Positions 54,739 to 64,000 of a stretch of DNA of 64,000 nt are shown here, piece by piece. The DNA comes from Lactuca virosa (Eukaryota > Streptophyta > Magnoliopsida > Asterales > Asteraceae). How positions within the stretch are numbered: the stretch's first letter is position 1; each line of letters opens with the position of its first letter. The stretch spans positions 140,552,808 to 140,616,807 of the forward strand of contig CAKMRJ010005523.1 in NCBI GenBank assembly GCA_928212115.1, in the 5' to 3' direction. The translations under genes and the position numbers were made by a program. A model generated the notes under the pieces. It saw nothing but the letters and a program-made list of their open reading frames with translations, was not told where the DNA came from and ran no database searches.

Positions 54739-55198
54739 CACCCTATAGCCTAAAGTTGGTTGCACAAGTTTTGCTAGAGTGTTCTTGGAAAGCCATATCT
54801 GATTTTAGTGTGCATAAACTCTCTCAAAAGTCATCATTTGTCTAAGGTGTGTTGTGAACCATTTGAGGAGCAACATTTGGGGCACTAAGTTCTTAAAGGC
54901 CAAAAACTACAAGCTATAACAAATAGGTAATTCTATAACTCATTTCTATGTCGTTTATGTCAATTGTATGCTAGTTGTAGGCTTAATGCTTTGGAAACAA
55001 TATTGCATGTATAATTAGAGAAAACATAGATCCAAAGCATTTAGGGTTGTATGTGCACCATAGGATGTTGTAGTATACAAAACCCAATAGTGGTATAAGA
55101 GCCTAGGATTGTTTTCTATTATACTTGATGTTTATTGGTTTTCAAAGTTGAAAAAAATCGTTTTTTTTTTGCATTCTGACTGGTGAACTCGTCGAGTC
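54251..55198 (+). mobile_element. Copia-D: 5' LTR and first 110 bp, cut by the Sirevirus-like element
   Basis: LTR 54251 to about 55089 (TGTTGGATTAGG...CCCAATA, a decayed CCATCA end), with a (TA)n tract at about 54672-54736 and a splice donor ATAG|GTAATT at 54926/54927. The PBS is degenerate (TGGTATAAGAGCC, 55091-55103). One ACTCGTCGAGT lies at about 55187-55197, cut right at the next insertion. The remainder should lie beyond the window. Confidence 0.83.
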
Positions 55199-55501
55199 TG
55201 ATGAAGTGAAGAATCAAGTAAGAAACAGATCAGAGTAAAACAAATGTAGTTTGAACACGAGATGTAAATATAATCTGGATTCAGCTCTATTATGCTTTCA
55301 ATTCTTACAGAGAGAATGTTTACAAGTTCATACACTTACTACTTGTATCTCTAAGTAATGTCCCTATTTATAGGAAACATGAAAGCACACAAAAAATTAC
55401 AAGGACTATTCATCTAAGCTTCGTTACAAAATGCCTTGTAAAATAACATTAAGTCTTAGACATATTACAACAGGTCTTCGACCCTTACAATCTCCCCCTT
55501 T
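55199..55501 (-). repeat. Sirevirus-like 3' LTR and purine tract
   Basis: 291-bp LTR with TG/CA ends and a TATAAAT-like box on the minus strand (plus about 55365-55372, minus CCTATAAATAGGG). The purine tract AAAGGGGGAGAT abuts it. No second LTR is in the window. Confidence 0.75.
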
Positions 55502-55535
55502 GTAATAATGTCGACCTTCTTCAATTCGAGAGAAT

Positions 55536-58500
55536 CTATATAGCATACAGCATCACCCTTCGTATTTCTGAGTACCAGGAAATAATCCTTTTCAACTCTT
55601 TCTTGTCCCCTTCATTATTCTTCTTGCAGCTATTCATACTAACAATAAAGTTTGTATACTGGGACGTAGTATATCTCTCTACTTCGCATGCCTGGAACAA
55701 AAATCTCTTGGCCTTCCCATTCTTATCCTTCCCTGCGAATACCAATCCAAATGGCTTCAAGCATATCTCCCCATCTGCATACTTCTTTAACTCAGTTTGG
55801 GGCTTCGTTGGTTCCATGGGAACTTTCACTTCCAATCCCTTCGCAGTTGCCAACTCCACATCAGTTAGTGCCAAACATTCATAGTAGTTGTCTATGAATA
55901 TTTTGATGTGAGCAAGACCAAGACGAAAAACTTCTGGATCAATTTCTCGAAGATACGAAGCATCTTTATCTTTTAAAAGCAATGCTACTTATACAAGATC
56001 ATACAAGTTCATCAACAGAAAATCAACCATAGAGAAATCACACACTTGACCATTCGCCCTTGCAACATGAAAACGAAAGTTCTGCATCATGTTCTCGAAC
56101 ATAACATCCTTCTTAATGCAGATCACCTTCTTTATTTTCACAAGAGACCATATTTCCTCTGGAAGTTTCCTAAGAACAGCATGAAACCTGAGTTTCATAT
56201 ATGTGTATTCATCATCATTGTCGAATTTCTCAGCAATCTTGTACTGAGCCATGATGAACATCATTTCATTCACTACAAAATCCAGTTGGTTCATGTCTGA
56301 ATTAACAACAGCATAGCTTTGTTTTGGCTTCTTCTGAAAGGCATACATATGATTATATGCAACTCTTGTTTCGATCGTTTCATAGTTGTAATGCTTGCTT
56401 GGATCACCCTTGTTCATTCCAGGTGGATCACTTGCACGAAGACTCACAATGCTCTGAACTACTCTTAGTTTCTCCATTTTAGCTTCAGCCTCAACTTTCT
56501 TTTTCTCTTTCGACTTTTCAACTACAATCGTTTTGCCTTTGTCTTTGTGTGAAGAACTATCAATGGTATCCTTTGGCTTCGAACCACTGCCACCTTCAGC
56601 AGAAGAACCAATCATAATTCCTTTAGAAATTGGCCTTGTAATTGGCATCGTGGTAACAACCGTTGAAGTAACAGGCCCAACATTTGAGACTATTGGCTTT
56701 GTTGATGGAATATTTGTTTGAAATTTTTTCCCAACAGTCTTAACAACTTCATGCGAAACCTCACCAACCTTCACATCACCAACCTTCTTTTCTCCCCCTT
56801 GCACCCCTGTGACAATAGGTGGGGCATCTGTTGGTAGAAGACTTGAGAACCTGGACAAAGGAGCCAACTGTTTATGCAAAACAGCTTCGAATTGTGAACA
56901 ATTTTGAGATAAGAATTCTGGTGTAATGATCGAAGAGGAAACAAGCTTGACAGATAATTCTTTCAGCTCCTTTAGCAAAGTACTAATCTCCACAAAACTT
57001 TGGCTTTTATCCGTAGAAAGTTGATTTACTTGAGGACTCAAACTTTCGTACATCTTAACATACTTTGTGACAGCATCACAAATAATATCCACCTTCTGAT
57101 TGAGAGATGCATAGTCTTGCTGAGCACTGACAATCTCTTTGACCATATCTTCACGAAGTTCTTGAAGCTTGAGATTTACATCTTTACAAACTTTCTTCAC
57201 ATCAAGAACGAATAAGGTATGTCTTTCCTTGACCTCACTTTTTAGTTCTTTTACTTCACGCAGAAAAGTCGCGGACTGAGAGTTCACACGTAACTCATTG
57301 TTCTGATCATTATGGTCCACCTTCTCCAAAATTCTAGACTCCGAGTCTCGAATCATTCCAGAAACTTTGCTAACCATCCTGGCTTCGAATGCTTTCATCA
57401 TAACATCAACTTCTAAACTTGAGACAGATTGACTTCCCCCCATGTCAGCTTGAGACTGAATAATCCAATTCATCTTTTTATTCAGAATCTTGAACTGCTT
57501 CATCGTCATTAACATATTATCTGGAAAAGTTTCTTCTTCTTCATCAAATTCCAACTCTTCAAATGTACCTCCAAATCCTCCTTCTTCAGTATCAGTGTCC
57601 TCAGTAGATTTGGGTGGATCAGTTGATTGAGATGAGAACAGAGTAGTGAATGGTTGATTGAGAATGGTTGCAAACGTGGATGAATTGGTAGTGTTTGAAA
57701 CAGGAATGATAAAAGGAGGTAAGGAAACAAAAGTATCAATTACAGAAGGTTCAGGAATACCTTGAGTTGTAACAAGAATTTCTTTATTTGAATCTCCTTC
57801 ACCCATAGTGACATTTACATCCGTATCAGATACGTGTGTAGTGATGTCTGAAGTTCGAACCTCCTCAGGAACTGACTTAGTTAACGAAACTTCGGGTGGG
57901 GTGACCTCAGTCTTCTCAGGAGTCGATGTTGGTGTAGAAATATTAGCATCAGGTGTTTCAGGAATTTTCTCACCTTCGAACGATTCCTCTTGAAGAACCA
58001 ACTTTTGTTTCTTTATCTTCCTCTTGGAAATATGTTTGGCCACATCTTTAGCTCCTCGTTTCTTTGATGAAGGAGAAACAGGAGCTGGAACCTCATGAAT
58101 AAGGACCCCTTGGTGATTAAGATGTGGTTTACGAACCATGGTAGGGGAAAACCTAAAAGAGCCATCTATAGACTTTCGTGAACCACTAGACTTCTTCTTA
58201 ATTCTTTGAAAGATACCAGATTTTGATGGAATGGTTTCCTTTGCGTGTTTATCAATAACAGGCTCTACCGGCTCAATCAAAACAGTCGAAACTTGTTCTG
58301 CTGGCTTCGTCTGTTTCTTTGGTGACTTCTTTTTCTTTGGCTCCTGAACAGGTTTCTCAGGAGTAGTTGTTGCATCCTTCTTTGATTTTCTTGACTTCTT
58401 AGAAGGACCTGGTTCTTCTTTTGGCAACAACTTCCCAGTTTCAACATCAGGATTAATTGTTTTCAAATACTCCACGAGTACTAAGTTTGTTGGATCAACA

Positions 58501-59312
58501 CGCTTTAACATTGCATCAGGGATCCTTGCAATGTGCGTAAATACTTTAGCATCATCAGTAACCTCCTTTGGAAAGTGATATTTCATGAATTCAGCTGTCT
58601 CTTCACCAGCAGGCACCTCAATCCCTTCTTTGTCATAGAAATAACGAAGAATCAAACTCCAATTCCTTGCACACGAAATTCCTTGTACAACATTCGTGTT
58701 TTCAACACTCTTCTGAAACTCCTTCCACATCTATGTAGAGTAATCAACTGAAATATCATAATACAATCCAGCAACCATAGCATAAACTTCCATTCGACCT
58801 TTATCTAATCTAACACTGCGACCAGTCAAGCAGCGAAGAAAGATTCCAAATAGAAAATTCCAAACAGTCGGAAGTCCAGACTTCTTGAAATCATTGATCT
58901 TGGTGAGTGGGGGTTGATGACCCATCTCATTAAACATGTAGTTGACTTGAGCAAAAGAAAGATCAACATATGGTGGAGAATTAGGGATATCAAGAATCTG
59001 ACAGAATATCTTCTTGGTCAAACGTATCTTCTTATCATTCACCAGTTGGAAGGTAATAATATCCATTGCTTTGCTGTAAGTAGCAGTGGATCCTGCTTGT
59101 GAAAGCCATGAAAGAGGAACAATAAATGAATTGAACATGGCTGTCGATAGAACAAAGCTTTTCAAAGCGACTACCAACATCTTCAATTCTTCTGGATAAA
59201 GTGAAACATCCGCTTCGACTTGATATTTCTTGCCTTGAATTTTCATGATTGGTTGTGAAGTAACATCTTCAGTGGTTTGGGATGGAGCATTGACATCAGC
59301 AGAAGTGGCCAT
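55536..59312 (-). pseudogene. Long ORF in the envelope-like position, two in-frame stops
   Basis: One frame of 1259 codons from ATG 59312 to 55536, interrupted only by TAG at 58733-58731 and TAA at 55991-55989. Residues 1-330: a compact domain (ITFQLVNDKKIRLTKKIF, PTVWNFLFGIFLRCLTGRS, NWSLILRYFYDKEGI) that I do not recognise for certain. Then a long Lys/Pro/Ser/Thr-rich region with an NLS-like basic cluster (KKRGAKDVAKHISKRKIKK), an acidic patch (about EEEETFPDN), a helical coiled-coil-like stretch and a C-terminal globular part. No zinc knuckle, protease, RT or membrane segment is seen. Position just before the purine tract suggests the extra ORF of Sireviruses; a captured host gene is the alternative. 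Confidence 0.6.
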
Positions 59313-59935
59313 GATTATGGTTTGTTGAAGCTTTAAAGAACAACGTGAATTTGCAGAGAAAATTTGGGAATTTTCCTTTTGAAAGCGTAAACTGATAAAG
59401 ACCCCTTGATTCCCCTTTTATATGTAACCCTAGAGTTTGAATTTGAAGCGGGATGTGCATTAAATGAGATCCGACGTGGCACCTTGAAAATCGCACCACT
59501 ATTCCGATAAAGTAGCCATGCGTCAAAAAGTAATTTTCACTTCTCCTTGAAAACCGGAAGAAATACAAGACGTCACATCAAACAGCCTGTATTGTTTCAC
59601 CCAATGGAATTGTAACCGTCACCAACCTTCGGATGGAAGTAAGGCTCTTTCACTTTTGGGATGAAAAGCGAAGTCATGTGCCAGATGTTCGAAATCATCA
59701 GTCTGAGTTGGTATTACTCAGAACCTCAAGGATTTCGTGAGTGCGGTGTGCCAAACGAATAAGATAAGAAGCAATTTAACAAAAATTTTGGAATCTGTGA
59801 TGTCAAAAAATTAAAATTTCGACACGAAGGCGGTAAAACCCCGGGCAAATGTTGCTTCGTTAGTCATCATGAGATATGATCAACAGCTTGTGTATTTTCC
59901 CGTGAATTACAATCGAATACTTATAGAGAAGTATC
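59313..59935 (-). promoter_or_regulatory. Upstream region of the long ORF with TATA and telobox
   Basis: On the minus strand CTCTAGGGTTACA is followed at once by TATAAAA (plus 59416-59422), about 105 nt before the ATG. The ORF may therefore have its own promoter. No other coding signal is seen; gypsy-3 starts at 59936. Confidence 0.45.
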
Positions 59936-62316
59936 TGTAACGCCCGTGTTTCAGGGTTAGGCATTAGTAGATGATGTAATAGTCTAGGTCAACTATTGTA
60001 ACTATTTTTGAAGCAATAAAGATGAATTATTTGAGTATTATGTGAATTATGTGAATTTATGTGCTATATACTTAATTATAAAGATATAATTAATAAAGAA
60101 TAAAAATAAGCGTCAAACTTAAAGTGTGAGATAAACCTGATATCTTTACAGAAAGTTGTAGTGGTCGAAACAAGGATTCCGTATATATAAAGAACACCGA
60201 AATCCGAGTTATAACGAAGAAGTTATGACCCGTCGAAGTTTCGCGACGGAACCGGGACGGCACCGGGAAGCGTAAATAGTGAATTTACGATAGAAGACTT
60301 TTTGGCCTTAGTAATCTAAACGAAAGTCATAGAGTATGTTAAACCGAGAACATCCGTAAAAAGAACTCCTAAATCTGACTTCGTATGAGGAAGTTATGAT
60401 TTTTCAAAGTTTTGGCTTAGCAGTGTACAACCCGAAGTTCGAATATGAGATCGAGCGATATTTAGCCGAAACAATCTAAATGAGAATTGAAGATCTCATC
60501 GATAGTAGTCCAACGGTGAAAAGACATACGAAAACGGACGTCAGACGAAGGAGTTATGATTTTCTAACGGAGTTTTCCTCTCCCGGCCTACGAAAAATAA
60601 TATAATAAAAATATAATAAAAATAAAATCAAAATTAGCCGACGAAGTCTAAATGAGAGTTGTAAAGCATTATCTCAACTACGCGTCGATATAAAGAACGT
60701 CGAAAACAGAGCTCGTATGCGAAAGTTATGAATTTCTGAAGTTCGGGGCGCGAACCCCAAAGCTGTGTCAGAGACCACGACGTGAAAACAGTGTTCACGA
60801 CGTGGACTCAGTGATTTGACCTTTCAGAGCCTGTCAGACGCAACCTGTGATGACGTATGCAATGCCGATCAAGCCCACGATGTGGGAGTACTGTTCACGA
60901 CGTGAATTTTATGAAAACATCCCTATAAATAGAATTCAAGGGGCAGCCGAGTTTGGTTGCTCAATCTCTTCTCTCTCACTCCCTATACTCTCTCTAAGCC
61001 CTATTTTAACCCCCCCGAAACCCCGGTATCATCCCGAGACCCGAAGCGAGTCCCGAAGCCCAAAGATCCCGAGAAGAAAAGAGTTTTCGAGCCGAAGCTC
61101 TGCCCGCGAGAAGCCTGGTGTGTGAAGATATTCTAGTTTCACCGAAGAATACTACTCTTAGAGCCGTAGTGCTGTCCGATCATCTTCTGATCAAGTGAGT
61201 GTATAGTCACTTTCATCTTACACATAGATATGAAATATTTCATATAAATTATGTGCTATGTGTATATGTATGTTATCTGTTTTCCTGTGATGTTTGCTGG
61301 ATGAAAGATCTATACTTCTTTCTTTCAGATCTGGAACTTTTTCCTTCAGATCTACACTTCCTTATCTTATATCTAAACTTTTCTTCAGATCTGAACTGTA
61401 TACTTTGAGATCTATGTTGGATGAAAGATCTGAACTTCTTTCCTTCAGATGTGGACTTTTTCTTCAGATCTAGACCGTATATGTATTTTATGCTTTGAAA
61501 GTTAAAAGATGTAAGCTTTATTTTACAGATCTGGACCATGTATGTATTTTATATCTACAAATATGTTGGGTAGAACATGGGTAGATAAAATAGTTGGTGT
61601 GTTGAAATAAAATGACGAGAGGCCTCAATGTTGACGTTGTTCCAGTCATCTAGCGGAGTATGGATGACAACCACAGACTTTTCTAGGAAGACCAGTGGAA
61701 CGCTAGCAGGCTCGCAACCTGTAGGTGTTTGTGAACGAAGTGTTCACCGGTGTACTCCATCCTCCCCATGGTTGCCTTACGGACACATATGGCTGAGGAA
61801 CCCCCTTAGCAGTAGTGTCCATCCCGATGAAATTCCTTAGGATAGGTCCCTTATAATAGATGCTCTAGGGACGTAAAGTGAGGATAACGGGAACGGGTAA
61901 TCAGGTTAGTAATTTGATGAAAATGAATAATGAACTTATTATTATGGGTTGAAAACCCTATGTGCTCACCAGGCTCCCCAGCCTGACCCACTCAGTTTCT
62001 TGTATTACAGGTAGTGGCAAAAGCATAGTTGGATAATTTGACGAGAGATTACGGATTTGAGGCCATATAGTGTTTTGTGGCCTAAGATGTTTATTTCTTT
62101 TTAGTTTATGCTTATAGTCTGTATCGATGATTGACATCCCGAGTTTTTGTAATGTAATGGAAATACATTTCTTTAAGAAATGCTTTGATAAAATTTATAT
62201 CATATTTTGTTTTGGGAACAAATTCCGCAATACTTTTCTTAAGAAGTTACTCTGATTTTTATTAAAAAGCATAAACGAAATCGGTCTTTTCTGGCCGTAA
62301 AAATGGGGATGTCACA
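59936..62316 (+). repeat. Gypsy-3 5' LTR
   Basis: 2381 bp, TGTAACGCCC...GGATGTCACA. CACGACGTG-type dyads lie at 60776, 60796, 60876 and 60896 (two pairs 20 bp wide, repeated 100 bp apart). TATAAATA is at 60924-60931. A candidate LTR intron runs 61195-62010 (TCAA|GTGAGT ... TATTACAG|GT). Many AGATCT sites lie at about 61305-61535, partly from a local duplication. Confidence 0.88.
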
Positions 62317-62317
62317 G

Positions 62318-62330
62318 TTGGTATCAGAGC
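62318..62330 (+). promoter_or_regulatory. Gypsy-3 primer binding site
   Basis: TTGGTATCAGAGC, initiator tRNA-Met type, one base after the LTR end. Confidence 0.9.
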
Positions 62331-62658
62331 ATTAGTTTAAGCGAACTAGGAATTTGTAGGATTTCTAGACTTAAACTTAGAATGCTAAGCGATGATTGTG
62401 AGGTGTGAGCACTAGCTTATTTTAGAAATTATGCCTAAAATGCTTTTATGTGCTAAATGCTTTATGCCTTATGTGCTGTTAATTGTTCGGATCTATGGTC
62501 TGTTGCCGACCGGATCTGGAAACCTTATGTGTTTAGGATTCTAAACGTACGACTACGATATTAGAACTAGCATATAAACGTTTCGGAGAGATAAGGATGA
62601 TTTAAATGTCTATCCTGAATAAAGATCTAAATTCACCTTATTTGGTGTATAGATCAAG

Positions 62659-64000
62659 ATGGCAAGAACCCGCAGTGGAGCTGGGAATGCAAATGGGAAT
62701 AGGAAACAACCCCCAATGATTCAGCAAATACCTGTTGTAGTAGAAGTTGCACCCGAGCCAACAAGCCATGATTCGGGCTATGTTAGCGGAACAAAGGGAA
62801 GAAATGAGGTAGATGTTGAATAGGGACGAACCTACCATGCCCGTTGAGCAACCCGAGCTGAGTCCCGAGAAATCAAAGGAAGGTAAGTATAGCCGCCATG
62901 TGAGTCAAGTTGGGACTCAAGGAGAACGAAGGAATGACCCGGAGAGGGGAAACGACAAGGATGGGCGGATGTATAAGAATTTCTTGGGTGCCAAGCCACC
63001 AAGTCTCTCAGGAACCCCAAAGCCTGTTGAGATTATGGATTGGATCTCCGAAATGGAGATGGTGTTCGAGAGCTGCAGCTGTAGCGAGAAACAGAAGACC
63101 GTCTTCGTAGTAAGACAACTGAAAACTGGAGTCTTGAGCTAGTGGAAGCTATTGGCGGATATAATGCCGCAAGGAGAAGCCCTAAAGATGTCATGGGATG
63201 AGTTCTTGGAACAACTGAAGGCGCAGTACTGTTCAAAATTAGATCTGATTGATCTGAAAAATGAGTTCCAAAACCTGAAGAAGGGGAGAATGAGCGTTGA
63301 CGACTACGCTACTACATTCACGGAAAAGATGAAGTTGTTCCCATACCTAGTGCCAACCGAACTCTCCAAAATTGAGAAGTTCGCAATTGGACTGCCAGCC
63401 GACTTTGGCCCGACAGTCAAGATGGCAACCACTCTGAAATCAGCTGTTCGAGCAGCTAAGAATGTGGAGACCCAGCAAAAGGAAAGGGGTCTGGAGAGGG
63501 CCGAGGTTGGTGAGAAAAGGAAATTCGATGGATCTTCAAGGTCCAACAAGAAAAGTAAATTCTCGAAGTCCGATTTGAAGGGAGGAGGAGCCGAAGCAAC
63601 GTGGTGTGACAAGTGCAAGAAGAAGCACTCCGGAAAATACGACGGAGAAGTCACCTGCTTTAAGTGTGGAAAGACCGGGCACTATGCCAATGAATGCACC
63701 CTCACCAAGAAAGTCTGTTATGGGTGTGGTGAGGAAGGGAACATTTCGAGGGACTGCCCGAAGAAGAAGGAGGTGGGAAGACCTAACATTCCACCGAAGC
63801 CGAAGGCAAGAGCCTTCCAGATGATGCTCGAGGCTGCAAAGGAGGCAACATACGTCGCTTCAGGTACCTTTCTTGTAAATGGATTGCCTGCCAATATACT
63901 ATTTGATTCGGCAGCAAACTATTCCTTTGTATCGCATAGATTTGGAGGAAAATTAGCATTGCCTGTAGAAAAACTTGATAATGCCCTAATTGTGGAAGTT
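62659..64000 (+). pseudogene. Gypsy-3 gag-protease, partial and broken
   Basis: ATG 62659 (MARTRSGAGN). A 1-nt frame change occurs near 62765, a TAG at about 62811-62813 and another at 63140-63142 where Trp is usual. The Gag core is KPVEIMDWISEMEMVFE ... VDDYATTFTEKMKLFPYL. There are three Cys clusters: CDKCKKKH..., CFKCGKTGHYANEC (intact) and CYGCGEEGNISRDC, with Asn in place of the zinc-binding His. Gag runs directly into protease (ASGTFLVNGLPANILFDSAANYSFVS) with no intron. The site is Asp-Ser-Ala rather than the commoner Asp-Ser-Gly. The frame is open to the window edge. Confidence 0.88.

Larger units (their letters stand above)
55199..59935 (-). mobile_element. Sirevirus-like Copia element, 3' half
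   Basis: Minus orientation: 3' LTR 55199-55489 (minus TGTAAGGGTCG...CTTCATCA, 291 bp), preceded by a G-rich purine tract AAAGGGGGAGAT (55490-55501) and a long ORF directly upstream. Gypsy-3 cuts the element at 59935, so gag-pol and 5' LTR are expected to the right of gypsy-3. The short LTR, this purine tract and a long ORF between pol and 3' LTR are what I know of Sireviruses with envelope-like ORFs. Pol is not visible here, so the class is an inference. Confidence 0.65.
59936..64000 (+). mobile_element. Gypsy-3: LTR, gag and start of protease, runs off the window
   Basis: 5' LTR 59936-62316, PBS, short leader, gag and protease start; it continues past 64000. Inserted after GTATC (59931-59935) in the Sirevirus-like element. 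It is a different gypsy family from gypsy-1, -2 and -4: the LTR has CACGACGTG instead of ACTCGNCGAGT dyads, no telobox at its TATA box, a short leader without the GTAAGT donor, and no intron between gag and protease. Confidence 0.88.

Noticed and set aside
55199..59935. Integrated plant virus or pararetrovirus sequence
   Set aside because: No movement protein, coat, or viral RT motif; LTR, purine tract and ORF layout fit a Copia/Sirevirus-type retrotransposon.

Overview
This window is plant nuclear heterochromatin-like DNA: 64 kb with no intact host gene that I can recognise, made almost entirely of LTR retrotransposons nested inside one another, plus DNA transposons and AT-rich spacers. The organism is a flowering plant. 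TG...CA LTRs with initiator-Met primer sites, Ty1-copia and Ty3-gypsy polyproteins, a long-TIR MULE, a hAT element and short GT-AG introns all fit. From memory, LTRs rich in ACTCGNCGAGT remind me of Asteraceae, most of all lettuce (Lactuca); that is inference, not proof.

Layout. 0-1.7 kb: AT-rich spacer with an inverted-repeat element. 1.7-9.4 kb: element E1 (minus), a gag-only Copia element with nearly identical LTRs. 9.4-10.6 kb: a truncated gypsy LTR. 11.8-36.9 kb: gypsy-1, a chromodomain gypsy element carrying two nested Copia elements: copia-A (17.8-25.5 kb, gag-only, decayed) in its RNase H region, and copia-B (28.5-36.2 kb, minus, intact 1346-codon gag-pol, 5-bp target duplication AATGC) in its 3' LTR. 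36.9-43.9 kb: AT-rich DNA with exon-like scraps, a MULE whose whole length is a giant palindrome (9-bp target duplication) with a hAT element inserted in one arm (8-bp target duplication), and a second foldback. 43.9-64 kb: a six-deep nest in which each element is cut by the next: gypsy-4, gypsy-2, copia-C, copia-D, a Sirevirus-like element (minus), gypsy-3. All six are still open at the right edge.

How the parts fit together. The gag-only Copia elements (E1, copia-A, copia-C) share LTR ends, PBS, leader modules and Gag C-terminus with copia-B, so copia-B-like elements are the likely providers of pol functions. Splice signals recur at equivalent places in different copies. In Copia elements a donor inside the LTR is paired with an acceptor touching the gag ATG. 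In the gag-only elements there is an 86-nt intron at the end of gag. In gypsy elements there are an LTR intron, a leader intron ending at the gag ATG, and a 67-75-nt intron at the gag/protease joint. Each Copia leader also holds two copies of a hairpin with a palindromic loop that resembles a retroviral dimerisation site. If real, splicing would separate translated mRNA (leader removed) from packageable genomic RNA (leader kept).

Limits: all calls come from reading by eye. Clade names, intron calls and RNA-structure calls are predictions, and LTR edges outside clear TG/CA ends may be off by a few bases.
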